Source of the DNA: JAZNGX01 sp045576675
Lineage (GTDB): Bacteria; Bacillota; Clostridia; Monoglobales; Firm-18
Reading direction: 5' to 3'
Length of the DNA: 41,449 bases
Assembly: GCA_045576675.1 (NCBI GenBank)
Contig: JAZNGX010000156.1
Location: 1 to 41,449 of the forward strand
Positions 1 through 7,823 of this stretch are shown here, one piece after another (position 1 is the first letter of the stretch; the number at the start of each line of letters is the position of its first letter). Made by a program: the position numbers and the translations under genes. The notes beneath the pieces were generated by a model. The model saw only the letters and a program-made list of their open reading frames with translations. It ran no database searches and was not told the origin of the DNA.

Positions 1-9
1 TCTGCGTTT

Positions 10-144
10 AAGGTCGAAGAGTTTTAAAATTGATAATTTTGGTTTAGGCAAGTAATTTTTCGAAGGGAATACGAGGTTATTTTCAAGAAAATTTACGTAG
101 TATAAAACAAAATTGGCATTTTAAAACCATACGTTGTTCGACTT
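10..144 (+). other. Long imperfect hairpin upstream of coaD (candidate structured RNA or leader)
   Basis: No coding frame is convincing in bases 1-168. Three arms pair in nested order: 10-18 with 137-144 (AAGGTCGAA / TTCGACTT, one bulged G), 21-30 with 118-127 (GTTTTAAAAT / ATTTTAAAAC, perfect 10 bp) and 35-45 with 105-114 (one bulge). An inner arm pairs 52-60 with 87-96. The coaD ribosome binding site (AAGGAGG) follows directly. The nested order suggests an RNA fold, but the AT content makes chance pairing possible. I could not match it to T-box, tmRNA, RNase P, SRP or a riboswitch that I recognise. Confidence 0.35.
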
Positions 145-168
145 CCGTGTGCTTAAGGAGGATGCAGT

Positions 169-645
169 ATGAAGATTGCTGTCTATCCCGGCAGTTTTGA
201 CCCGTGCACCAACGGTCATATTGATGTTATTTGCAGAGCGGCGGCTATTTTTGACAAGGTAATTGTTGCAGTTACAAAAAACAGCAGTAAAAAATACGCG
301 TTTTCAGAGCAGGAGCGTGTTGATTTTTTAAAGCGTTCAACTGCTGAGCTTGATAATGTTGAGATTGATTGCTGCAAAGGGCTGCTTGCTGATTATATGA
401 GAGAAAAAAATGCCGGAGTTATTATAAAGGGATTAAGAACAAACACTGATTTTGAGTATGAATTTCAGCAGGCTCATGTTAATCATCAGCTTAACAATGA
501 AATCGAAACACTTTTTATGGTAACAAATTTGAAAAATGTGTGTTTAAGCTCCAGTATCGTGCGTGAGCTTGTGTTGCACGGCGGCAGCATTACAGGGATG
601 GTACCTTCATGTATTGAAGATGATATAGTTAAAAAACTTAAATAG
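169..645 (+). CDS. coaD: Phosphopantetheine adenylyltransferase (CoaD)
   Basis: This 158-residue protein catalyses the fourth step of coenzyme A synthesis, moving AMP from ATP onto 4'-phosphopantetheine to give dephospho-CoA. The N-terminal PGSFDPCTNGH segment carries the nucleotidyltransferase T/HxGH motif (T14-N-G-H17), and LSSSIVRE at about residues 126-133 is the family's second signature (ISSTxVRE). The length is normal for bacterial CoaD. The start follows AAGGAGG with good spacing. The stop lies 12 bases before the next gene, with which it probably shares a transcript. In many Clostridia rsmD precedes coaD, but here the upstream 168 bases are non-coding. Confidence 0.97.
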   Translation: MKIAVYPGSFDPCTNGHIDVICRAAAIFDKVIVAVTKNSSKKYAFSEQERVDFLKRSTAELDNVEIDCCKGLLADYMREKNAGVIIKGLRTNTDFEYEFQQAHVNHQLNNEIETLFMVTNLKNVCLSSSIVRELVLHGGSITGMVPSCIEDDIVKKLK

Positions 646-657
646 GAGGATAAAATA

Positions 658-1164
658 ATGGAAACTTTGGAGTTAATTGACCAGTTGGAGGATCTTATTG
701 ACGGTAGTTCAGCGATACCGCTGATGGGCAAAAGTCTTATTGATAAGGACGAGCTTTTGGATATTATTCAGGAAATCCGTCTTAAAATGCCCGATGATTT
801 AAAACAGGCAAAATGGATTAAAGAGGAACGTCAGAGAATTTTACTTGATGCACAGAAGGAAGCAAGCAGCATTATCAAAACTGCTGAAGACCAGATTGTG
901 ACAATGATTAACGAAAATGAAATCACAAGACGTGCAACTGAGACGGCAACAGAAATTATTAACAACGCAAACAGACGTGCAAAGGACATCAAAATGGGTA
1001 CACGTCAGTATGTTGATGATATCTTGGCTGATGTTGAAAAGGTTTTGGAAAGAACAATAGGTTCACTTCGTGACAACAGAAATATTATGCAGCAAAAGGA
1101 TATTAAAAAGCAAATGAAGTTTGAGGGTATTAGCCCTATTGACGACATTGCTGACGACGAATAA
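658..1164 (+). CDS. Coiled-coil protein of the Clostridial coaD-linked 'ATPase-like' family
   Basis: A 168-residue charged protein with no signal peptide or membrane segment. Residues from about 55 to 140 are rich in A, E, K, I and R with a heptad-like spacing, giving a predicted long helix or coiled coil. In this respect it resembles the stalk subunits of rotary ATPases and DivIVA-like proteins. Homologues sit beside coaD in many Clostridia and are loosely annotated as 'ATPase', although no nucleotide-binding motif is visible here. The gene follows coaD by 12 bases with its own AGGAGG site and is ended by the hairpin at 1176-1202. The function is unknown. Confidence 0.8.
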   Translation: METLELIDQLEDLIDGSSAIPLMGKSLIDKDELLDIIQEIRLKMPDDLKQAKWIKEERQRILLDAQKEASSIIKTAEDQIVTMINENEITRRATETATEIINNANRRAKDIKMGTRQYVDDILADVEKVLERTIGSLRDNRNIMQQKDIKKQMKFEGISPIDDIADDE

Positions 1165-1175
1165 TGATTTTTAAA

Positions 1176-1202
1176 CTCGACAGTGCTAGCTGTCGGGTTT
1201 TT
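1176..1202 (+). terminator. Intrinsic terminator after coaD and the coiled-coil gene
   Basis: An 8-bp stem (CTCGACAG at 1176-1183 with CTGTCGGG at 1190-1197, one G-T pair) closes a 6-base loop and is followed by a T run. It would end the coaD transcript. Confidence 0.8.
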
Positions 1203-1228
1203 AGTAGCCGAAAGAGAGTAAATCCAGT

Positions 1229-1870
1229 ATGAGAATGAGAAATAAAAAGAATGCAGATAAGCGTCTTATGGAATGTGGGGATTACCTCATAGACAGTGAT
1301 GCTCTTGCAAGCTGCAATCCGGCAGAGCTTTTTGAAAATGCCGGTGAGGTGCATCTTGAAATAGGCTGTGGCAAGGGCGGGTTTGCAATGGGAATGGCAC
1401 AAAAATATCCTGAAGTCAATTTTGTTGCAGTTGAAAGTAACAAAAATGTAATGGTGCTTGCTGCAGAAAAAGCCAGAAGAAATGAGCTTACAAACCTGCG
1501 CTTTGTTCTTGCAGATGCTGCAAAGCTATGCGATTTTTTCTGTGACAACAGCTTTTCAAAAATATATCTTAATTTCAGTGACCCCTGGCACAAAAAGCGT
1601 CACGAAAAAAGAAGGCTTACATATAAAACCTTTCTTGAAGCTTACAGAAGGCTATTGAAGCCGGGCGGCATTGTGCAGATGAAAACTGACAACGTACCAT
1701 TATTTGACTATTCTGTTATGTCATTTGAAGAAAATGGGTATAATTTGCTGGAGGTTACTTATGACCTTCATTCAAAGAACGATGAAAACAATGTAATGAC
1801 TGAATATGAGCAGCTTTTTTCAAGTCAGGGACACAAAATTTGCAGGCTTATTGCGATTGACAATATATGA
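1229..1870 (+). CDS. trmB: tRNA (guanine-N7-)-methyltransferase (TrmB)
   Basis: A 213-residue SAM-dependent enzyme that makes m7G46 in the variable loop of tRNA. The SAM-binding loop EIGCGKGGF is at about residues 45-53. The NFSDPWHKKRHEKRRL block at about 115-130 is the TrmB signature (the family has DPWPKxRHxKRR), and MKTDN follows near residue 150. The length matches bacterial TrmB. The gene lies between a terminator and yicC, 66 bases before the latter. A GAGAG stretch precedes the start, so the Shine-Dalgarno match is modest. Confidence 0.95.
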   Translation: MRMRNKKNADKRLMECGDYLIDSDALASCNPAELFENAGEVHLEIGCGKGGFAMGMAQKYPEVNFVAVESNKNVMVLAAEKARRNELTNLRFVLADAAKLCDFFCDNSFSKIYLNFSDPWHKKRHEKRRLTYKTFLEAYRRLLKPGGIVQMKTDNVPLFDYSVMSFEENGYNLLEVTYDLHSKNDENNVMTEYEQLFSSQGHKICRLIAIDNI

Positions 1871-1936
1871 GAAAAGTTATATAATTAATAATATGTATTT
1901 TTAAACAGTGAAAGATGCTGAATTGGAGTTGATAGT

Positions 1937-2815
1937 ATGGCTAACAGTATGACGGGCTATGGAAGAAACCAACAGGTAATCGAGAATTACGATATAACCG
2001 TTGAAATAAAATCAGTTAATCACAGATATTCTGACTACAGCATAAAGGCACCAAGATTTTGTGCATTTATGGAGGACAGTATTAAAAAACGCATCGGTCA
2101 AAGTGTTTCAAGAGGTAAAATTGATTGCTTTGTGACTGTACATAAGGATGTTGATGACAGCAAGGAAATTCAGGTGAATACTGCACTGGCAGAAAGTCTT
2201 ATAAATTCATTGCGTCAGCTTTCAGCACAGTATGGAATAAAGGATGATATTTCGCTTTCCACACTTTCGGAATTTCACGATATATTTGAAATAAAGTATA
2301 AGGAAGAGGATGAGGAGCTGCTGCAGTCTTGCGTTATGACCGTGCTTGATTGTGCTGTGGAGGCTTTTTGCGATACCCGTAAGCGTGAAGGCGAAAAGCT
2401 TGTTGCAGATATGCTTATGCGTAACGGAATAATCAGACAGGAGCTTGCTAAAATTATCGAGCTTGAGCCTGCGGCAGTTGCACAGTACCGCGAAAGAATT
2501 GAAGAGCGAATCCGTGAGCTTATCGGTGATGTGGCTGTTGATGAAAACAGACTTCTTACAGAAACTGCAATCCTTGCAGACAAGCTTTCGATAACAGAAG
2601 AAATTGTAAGACTTAAAAGCCATCTTGATGAATTTGAGAATATTGTTGCATCGGATGAGCCGGTTGGCAGAAGACTTGACTTTTTGATGCAGGAAATGAA
2701 CCGTGAAACAAACACAATCGGTTCAAAATCAAACAGTCTTGAAATTGCTAAAATTGTTGTTAATATAAAGGCTGAGCTTGAAAAAATGAGAGAGCAGCTG
2801 CAAAATCTTGAATAA
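1937..2815 (+). CDS. yicC: YicC/YloC family endoribonuclease
   Basis: A 292-residue protein that starts with the family hallmark MANSMTGYGR and ends with the conserved C-terminal (DUF1732-type) block holding GRRLDFLMQEMNRE and TIGSKSNS. The E. coli and B. subtilis members are RNA endonucleases linked to RNA turnover and small-RNA decay. It heads the conserved Firmicutes order yicC-remA-gmk-rpoZ, with 12 bases to remA. The start follows a GGAG site (ttggagttgatagt). Confidence 0.95.
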   Translation: MANSMTGYGRNQQVIENYDITVEIKSVNHRYSDYSIKAPRFCAFMEDSIKKRIGQSVSRGKIDCFVTVHKDVDDSKEIQVNTALAESLINSLRQLSAQYGIKDDISLSTLSEFHDIFEIKYKEEDEELLQSCVMTVLDCAVEAFCDTRKREGEKLVADMLMRNGIIRQELAKIIELEPAAVAQYRERIEERIRELIGDVAVDENRLLTETAILADKLSITEEIVRLKSHLDEFENIVASDEPVGRRLDFLMQEMNRETNTIGSKSNSLEIAKIVVNIKAELEKMREQLQNLE

Positions 2816-2827
2816 GGGCGGTGCGAT

Positions 2828-3088
2828 ATGAATTTAATCAGTATAGGCTTTGGTAATATGATATCAGCATCAAGGGTTGTTGCTATTGTAAGCCCTGATT
2901 CTGCTCCAATCCGCAGAATTATTCAGGAGTCCAAGGAAAGCGGAATGCTTATTGATGCTACCTGCGGCAGAAGAACAAGAGCTGTAATTATAGCAGACAG
3001 TGACCATGTAATTCTTAGTGCTATTCAGCCTGAAACAATTGCAAACAGAATGAGTATGAAGGAGGCTTCCGAAGAAACACATGAGTAG
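2828..3088 (+). CDS. remA: RemA family extracellular matrix regulator (DUF370)
   Basis: An 86-residue protein matching RemA over its full length, including the N-terminal ISIGFGNMISASRVVAI block and the central DATCGRRTRAVI block. B. subtilis RemA is a DNA-binding oligomer that activates biofilm matrix and osmoprotection operons. The order yicC-remA-gmk-rpoZ is the usual one. Its 3' end overlaps gmk by 8 bases, which suggests translational coupling. Confidence 0.95.
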   Translation: MNLISIGFGNMISASRVVAIVSPDSAPIRRIIQESKESGMLIDATCGRRTRAVIIADSDHVILSAIQPETIANRMSMKEASEETHE

Positions 3089-3686
3089 AGGATTGTTATT
3101 GGTTGTGTCCGGTCCGTCAGGTGTCGGAAAGGGTACAGTGTGTAAATATCTTGCAGAAAAAGAGCCTGACATATTTTTATCTGTTTCAGCAACGTCAAGG
3201 CAGCCGCGTCCGGGTGAAAATGAGGGCGAGCATTATTATTTCATAACACCGGACAAGTTTAAAGAAATGATTGACGGCGATGAGTTTTTGGAATATGCAA
3301 ATTATGTTTCCAGCTCGTATGGTACGCCGAAAAAACCTTGCTTTGAGCATCTTGAACAGGGAAACAGTGTGATTCTGGAAATTGAAGTTCAGGGCGGCAC
3401 AAAGGTAAAGGAAAAATATCCCCAGACTGTTATGATATTTATGGTTCCGCCTGATATGGATATCTTAAGAGAGCGTTTGAGTGGCAGAGGAACTGAAACA
3501 CAGGATGTTGTGGACAAGCGTATCGGTCGTGCGTATGAAGAATTTGAGTATCTTGACAAGTATGATTATATAGTTGTAAATGATGATGTTGAAAAAGCGG
3601 CAAAAAGGATTAAATCTATAATTTGTGCCGAAAAGCTAAAAGCGGAGAGAAATTTGTGTGATATAAGAAGGGAGCTGAAAATATGA
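3081..3686 (+). CDS. gmk: Guanylate kinase
   Basis: A 201-residue cytosolic enzyme that phosphorylates GMP to GDP with ATP. The P-loop GPSGVGKGT is at residues 11-19. The GMP-binding region holds SRQPRPGENEGEHYYF near residues 37-52 and LEIEVQGG near residues 93-100. The length is normal. The start lies inside the end of remA, and the stop overlaps the rpoZ start by 4 bases (ATGA type). Confidence 0.97.
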   Translation: MSRGLLLVVSGPSGVGKGTVCKYLAEKEPDIFLSVSATSRQPRPGENEGEHYYFITPDKFKEMIDGDEFLEYANYVSSSYGTPKKPCFEHLEQGNSVILEIEVQGGTKVKEKYPQTVMIFMVPPDMDILRERLSGRGTETQDVVDKRIGRAYEEFEYLDKYDYIVVNDDVEKAAKRIKSIICAEKLKAERNLCDIRRELKI

Positions 3687-3871
3687 TATATCCACCGTTA
3701 AATGAGCTTACAAAAAAAGCAACAAGCAGATATTCTTTGGTTATTGCAACTGCGAAAAGAGCACGTCAGATTGCAGATGGTGACGAGGTTTACACAAAAT
3801 GTGAGTCTAAAAAACCCGTTACAATTGCTATTAATGAAATTGCTGACGATAAAATTAATATTCAGGAATAA
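3683..3871 (+). CDS. rpoZ: DNA-directed RNA polymerase omega subunit
   Basis: A 62-residue protein with the omega core SRYSLVIATAKRARQI at about residues 15-30. Omega helps fold and assemble the beta' subunit of RNA polymerase. It overlaps gmk by 4 bases and is followed by a hairpin at 3878-3914. In many Firmicutes coaBC and priA come next; here they are replaced by an unrelated ACT-MBL gene. Confidence 0.95.
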   Translation: MIYPPLNELTKKATSRYSLVIATAKRARQIADGDEVYTKCESKKPVTIAINEIADDKINIQE

Positions 3872-3877
3872 TGCTTA

Positions 3878-3914
3878 AGAGAGGATGTCTTTTCGATGTC
3901 CTCTTTAATTTTAA
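3878..3914 (+). terminator. Intrinsic terminator after rpoZ
   Basis: AGAGGATGTC (3880-3889) pairs with GATGTCCTCT (3895-3904) through 10 bp with two G-U pairs and a 5-base loop, followed by TTAATTTT. It probably ends the yicC-remA-gmk-rpoZ transcript. An apparent ATG at 3896 lies inside this hairpin and is not used as a start here. Confidence 0.7.
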
Positions 3915-3928
3915 AACGGGGTGACTGT

Positions 3929-5365
3929 ATGAAAAAAACATATGTAACATCTATGCCAAATCATATTGGTGCGTTTTTAAAGGCGAGCAGATGCTTTTCT
4001 GCTCTCGGAATTAACATTACACGTGTCAGCTATAACAAGGCGGTTGATTCGCACACGCTTTTTATTGATGCAGAAGGCACGGAGGAGCAGCTTAAAAAAG
4101 CGGATGTTGAGCTTGAAAACATTGGATATTTGCAGAGTAATCAGAACACAACAAGTATTGTTTTACTTGAGTTTTGCCTGGAAGATGTTCCCGGAAGCGT
4201 TACTGATGTGCTTATGCTTATAAATGAATTCAATTTTAATATTTCATATATCAGCTCACAGGAAAACGGCACCGATTATCAGCTGTTTAAAATGGGCTTG
4301 TATGTTGAGAATCCTGAAAAAATATCGGAGTTTTTATCCGAGGCTGAAAAACTGTGCAGAGTAAGAGTTATAGATTATAACAGCTCTGAAAAGGTTTATG
4401 ACAATAGTATTTTTTACAATACGTATGTTATGGGGCTTTCAAAAATGGTAGGGCTTACAGAGGAAGAGGGGCGTGAGCTGCTGGTACACGTTAATCTTGC
4501 TATGCAAACTCTTGACGAGCAAGGGCTTTCGCCATATCGCACCTTCGATAGTATCAGCAAATTTGCCGAGCTGCTTGGGGCGTATTCCGGCAAAGGTTTT
4601 TCGCCAAGAATAAGCTCTCACAGGGTCGCTGAAAACACTGAAATAACGCTTATTGAACCGCCGTGCGGCAGTAATGTTATAATTATAAAAAGCAATGGGA
4701 AGATTCTTTTTATAGACAGTGGCTATGCCTGCTATAAAAAAGAAATGCTTGAGGTTTTAAAAAAACAGCTTCCTGAATTTGATGATATAAAGAAAACCGT
4801 GCTGATAACCCATGCAGATGTTGACCATTGCGGTTTGCTGCCTGTTTTTGATGAGGTCATAACAAGCTGCAAAACTGCACAGTGTTTGAGAAACGAGTAT
4901 GAGGGTAAAAACGGATACAGAGAAACAAACCCTTTGCACAAGCCTTATATCAACATTTGTAAAATTCTTACGGGATATAAGCCTGTTAATCCTGAAAAAT
5001 TAAATGTGATGTGGGGGAGCTTGGAGGGAACAGACGAACCGCTTAAACAAATCGGATTTTTTGATTTTGAAGAACTGCATTTTGAAGTATATGAGGGGAA
5101 CGGCGGCCATTTGCCGGGTGAAATTGTGTTGATTGATTATAACAGGCATATAGCGTTCACTGGAGATATTTATATTAATCTTCACGGACTTACGCCTATG
5201 CAGGCTGAGTATAATCAGTATGCGCCCATTCTGATGACTTCTGTTGATACTGACCCTAAGCAGTGTGCTGAAGAAAGAAAAGCAATTTTGCAGCGTCTTG
5301 GTGTGGGTGACTGGCAGATATTCGGTTCACACGGATTTAAAAAAGACTATTCAGTTAAATTATAA
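3929..5365 (+). CDS. Tandem ACT domain / metallo-beta-lactamase fold hydrolase fusion
   Basis: A 478-residue protein. I chose the ATG at 3929 because a GGGGTGA site precedes it and the in-frame ATG at 3896 sits in a terminator hairpin. Residues about 1-75 and 80-155 each look like an ACT domain (PNHIGAFLKASRCFSALGIN, then EDVPGSVTDVLMLINEFNFN), the fold that binds amino acids in regulatory proteins. The C-terminal half is a metallo-beta-lactamase fold: IDSGY, then HADVDH at about 295-300 (HxDxDH form), GGHLPGE, FTGDIY and a final GSHG. This supplies most of the usual metal ligands. The substrate is unknown. An amino-acid-gated hydrolase is an inference. Confidence 0.8.
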   Translation: MKKTYVTSMPNHIGAFLKASRCFSALGINITRVSYNKAVDSHTLFIDAEGTEEQLKKADVELENIGYLQSNQNTTSIVLLEFCLEDVPGSVTDVLMLINEFNFNISYISSQENGTDYQLFKMGLYVENPEKISEFLSEAEKLCRVRVIDYNSSEKVYDNSIFYNTYVMGLSKMVGLTEEEGRELLVHVNLAMQTLDEQGLSPYRTFDSISKFAELLGAYSGKGFSPRISSHRVAENTEITLIEPPCGSNVIIIKSNGKILFIDSGYACYKKEMLEVLKKQLPEFDDIKKTVLITHADVDHCGLLPVFDEVITSCKTAQCLRNEYEGKNGYRETNPLHKPYINICKILTGYKPVNPEKLNVMWGSLEGTDEPLKQIGFFDFEELHFEVYEGNGGHLPGEIVLIDYNRHIAFTGDIYINLHGLTPMQAEYNQYAPILMTSVDTDPKQCAEERKAILQRLGVGDWQIFGSHGFKKDYSVKL

Positions 5366-5370
5366 ATAAT

Positions 5371-5410
5371 AAAAATGCCAAAGAATTTTCAAATTATCTT
5401 TGGCATTTTT
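5371..5410. terminator. Bidirectional terminator between convergent genes
   Basis: A perfect 14-bp stem (AAAAATGCCAAAGA at 5371-5384, TCTTTGGCATTTTT at 5397-5410) has A and T runs on both sides. It serves the plus-strand ACT-MBL gene and the minus-strand gene that ends at 5413. Confidence 0.9.
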
Positions 5411-5412
5411 TA

Positions 5413-6492
5413 TTATTTTAATTCATTTGTTTTTAAGTCTATAACATAATCCTTATCGTATGTGAAATATATCTTTTCGTTTTCTTTGTCTGTTTTAAAG
5501 CCTTCTATGTGTGTTTTGCCGTCATTTATATCTGACATATAGTCTTTATAAGTGCCGTCCTCATTTATCTGCAAAAGATAGTAACGCACACCTCTTGGCA
5601 AGCCGACTGTCATATAAACAAAGGTATATGTGTCAGTTTCAAAGCGTTCGTTTTCATACCCTGCATGATTTACTTTGTAATGATTTATTACTTCTTCACG
5701 TGTGACTTTTAACGGAGTTGGAGTTTTTGCTGCCGCTTCAAGCTTTTCAGGATAGTAGTATGTGAACGCTGTAAAACCATAATCAATTGATGGGCATCTG
5801 AAATAATATCCGATAATGTCATTGTTCAGTTTTATCGGGAATACCGTTGTGATTTCGGATTTGTCATTAACCCATTCAGGCCACTTGAAATGCTCGGACG
5901 AAGCACAGCAGGAATATATTTCTTTTAACTCGGCAACACCTTCTGTTAAATCCTCGTTAGCGGTGATAATTATGTCAGTATGCTCTAACGAAGGTCTGTT
6001 GCTGTAAAGAAATTCAAGGCTTATTGTTCTGCTTTCGGCATCCCACACATAACGTCCGCCAAGCTTTGAAAATTCTTTATCGCCACCGAGGTCTTCAATA
6101 ACGACTGCGGTTTTGCCACCGATGTTGTATGATGGAAGCACCACATCATAAATAGATGTTTTTATGTCTGTTTCGTATATTTTACCTGTTGGCGTTCCGA
6201 TTTTTTCAGTATGGTTTGATTTGCCTGAAATCAACACTTTTGGAGAAAGTGACCATATTTTTAGGGTTCTGTAATAGTCACTGTAGGTGTATGTGGTTGC
6301 GGCTTTGCTGCTTAATATATCCTCAATAACAACAGCGGTTTTGCCACCGATATTGTATGATGGAACCTCAACCCCGTTTATATAAGCCTTTATATCGGTT
6401 GAATAAATTGTGCCTGCGATGTCACCGTTTGCGGCATATGCATTAATGAAAGAAAAACACAAAAGCAGTGCCGTAAGAAATAGCTTTTTCAT
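5413..6492 (-). CDS. Secreted protein with two stalk-like (copper amine oxidase N-terminal-like) repeats
   Basis: A 359-residue protein starting at the ATG at 6492, which follows GAAAGGTG. A longer reading adds ten residues without a ribosome site. The start MKKLFLTALLLCFSFINAYA is a clean Sec signal peptide. Two adjacent units of about 65 residues follow. Each has the pattern IYxTDIKxxIxxxxxPSYNIGGKTAVVIED and then a Y/W-rich strand, as in the stalk domains of Clostridial surface proteins. The remaining roughly 200 residues I do not recognise. It lies alone on the minus strand between a bidirectional terminator and a divergent MFS gene. Export is well supported; the function is unknown. Confidence 0.75.
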   Translation of the reverse strand: MKKLFLTALLLCFSFINAYAANGDIAGTIYSTDIKAYINGVEVPSYNIGGKTAVVIEDILSSKAATTYTYSDYYRTLKIWSLSPKVLISGKSNHTEKIGTPTGKIYETDIKTSIYDVVLPSYNIGGKTAVVIEDLGGDKEFSKLGGRYVWDAESRTISLEFLYSNRPSLEHTDIIITANEDLTEGVAELKEIYSCCASSEHFKWPEWVNDKSEITTVFPIKLNNDIIGYYFRCPSIDYGFTAFTYYYPEKLEAAAKTPTPLKVTREEVINHYKVNHAGYENERFETDTYTFVYMTVGLPRGVRYYLLQINEDGTYKDYMSDINDGKTHIEGFKTDKENEKIYFTYDKDYVIDLKTNELK

Positions 6493-6562
6493 TGTTTTTT
6501 CACACCTTTCGTAAATATACAAAAATTATACGATAATTATTGTGGTATGTCAGTAATTTTTG

Positions 6563-6591
6563 TTGCAAATTTTAGCGTGATATGATACAAT
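6563..6591 (+). promoter_or_regulatory. Sigma-A-type promoter for the MFS gene
   Basis: TTGCAA (6563-6568) and TACAAT (6586-6591) are separated by 17 bases, and a TG one base before the -10 makes it an extended -10. Transcription would start near 6598, leaving a leader of only about 12 to 24 bases. Confidence 0.75.
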
Positions 6592-6609
6592 AAAGCTATC
6601 TATATAAAT

Positions 6610-7815
6610 GTGGGTGTTAATGTGGGAAAATCATACAAATCAACACGTATTGCGTGTTATGCAGGATACTTTGTGCAGGCAATAATAAACAATTTATCTC
6701 CTGTACTGTTTATCATATATCAAAATCAGCTGGGTATTACATATTCACTGCTTAGCTGTCTTATAGTAATAAATTTTCTGACACAGCTTGCAACTGACGT
6801 TATGTGTGTTAAGTTCACGCAAAAGTATGGTGAGCGGAAATGTGTTGTTGCGGCACACGTTTTAAGCTTTGCAGGACTTGTTCTTCTTGGCATACTTCCA
6901 AACACTATGCCTTCCGCTTTTGCAGGTCTGCTGGTTGCAACACTTGTAAGTGCTGTCGGCAGTGGGATGATTGAGGTTTTAATAAGCCCTATTGTTTCAA
7001 ATCTGCCAAGTGACAACGATACGGGGGATATGAGTTTTCTGCATTCATTTTATTGCTGGGGTCAGATGGCAGTTATTCTTTTTTCCACACTGTTGCTTGC
7101 AGTTAAGCTACCGTGGTGGATTCTGCCTTTTGTATGGTCAGTTATTCCAATGTTAAATATGTTCAGCTTTTTAAAGGTGCCTATTATAGAACAGCGTGAA
7201 AAGCACGAAAAGCTTTCGTACAAAACGCTTTTTACATCAAAGCTTTATATGGTGTTTTTATTGCTTATGCTTTGTGCAGGGGCAGGCGAAATGGCAATGA
7301 GTCAGTGGGCATCACTGTTTGTTGAAAAAAGCTTAGGCATTACAAAGGCTGTCGGTGATATTTTAGGGCCGTGTATGTTTGCATTGTTTATGGGAACAGG
7401 AAGGATTGTGTTTGGCGTTATGGGCAACAGACTCAATCCGTATAAAACTCTAGCTGTTTGCTCAGTGGGGTGCTTTGTAGCATACATAATTGCGGCACTT
7501 TCGTCTGTTGCGTGGTTGTCTTTGGTGGCGTGTGCATTATGTGGTTTTTCTGTAAGCATTATGTGGCCGGGCGTTTTCAGCACTTGTGCTGATGCATTTA
7601 AATCAGGTTCTACAGCGATGTTTGCTTTTTTAGCACTGTTTGGTGATATGGGGTGCGCATCAGGTCCCGCAGTTGCAGGATTTTTATCAGGACTTGCAGA
7701 AAACAGCAGTTATATTGTGATGGATAGTCTGAAATTTGGTTTGCTTTTTTCAGCGGTGTTTCCGCTTGTTATGTTTGTTTTAGTGATGAGTTTAAAAAAG
7801 ACCGGGAAATTTTGA
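6610..7815 (+). CDS. Major facilitator superfamily transporter
   Basis: A 401-residue integral membrane protein with about twelve hydrophobic segments in two halves, joined by a charged loop near residues 195-210 (EQREKHEKLSYK). This is the MFS layout. The start is uncertain: GTG at 6610 or an in-frame GTG at 6622 are both possible, and neither has a strong ribosome site. Only a short leader is left after the promoter at 6563-6591. The substrate cannot be read from the sequence; sugar or drug transporters of the MFS_1 type are the nearest in appearance. It ends just before the DacA-like gene and may be co-transcribed with it. Confidence 0.85.
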   Translation: MGVNVGKSYKSTRIACYAGYFVQAIINNLSPVLFIIYQNQLGITYSLLSCLIVINFLTQLATDVMCVKFTQKYGERKCVVAAHVLSFAGLVLLGILPNTMPSAFAGLLVATLVSAVGSGMIEVLISPIVSNLPSDNDTGDMSFLHSFYCWGQMAVILFSTLLLAVKLPWWILPFVWSVIPMLNMFSFLKVPIIEQREKHEKLSYKTLFTSKLYMVFLLLMLCAGAGEMAMSQWASLFVEKSLGITKAVGDILGPCMFALFMGTGRIVFGVMGNRLNPYKTLAVCSVGCFVAYIIAALSSVAWLSLVACALCGFSVSIMWPGVFSTCADAFKSGSTAMFAFLALFGDMGCASGPAVAGFLSGLAENSSYIVMDSLKFGLLFSAVFPLVMFVLVMSLKKTGKF

Positions 7816-7823
7816 GGTGGATT

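Noticed and set aside
1..168. tmRNA, T-box or RNase P RNA before coaD
   Set aside because: GTTCGACTTCC recalls a T-loop, but no acceptor stem, tag ORF, T-box GGTGGNACCGCG or RNase P core was found.
2222..2715. Long minus-strand frames across yicC, and similar ones across acn, fumarase and glnN
   Set aside because: They shadow strongly conserved plus-strand genes, lack ribosome sites and have low-complexity, Ser/Leu- or Cys-rich translations.
3896..3928. Upstream in-frame ATG giving 11 extra residues to the ACT-MBL protein
   Set aside because: It lies in the right arm of the rpoZ terminator and has no ribosome site; the ATG at 3929 has one.
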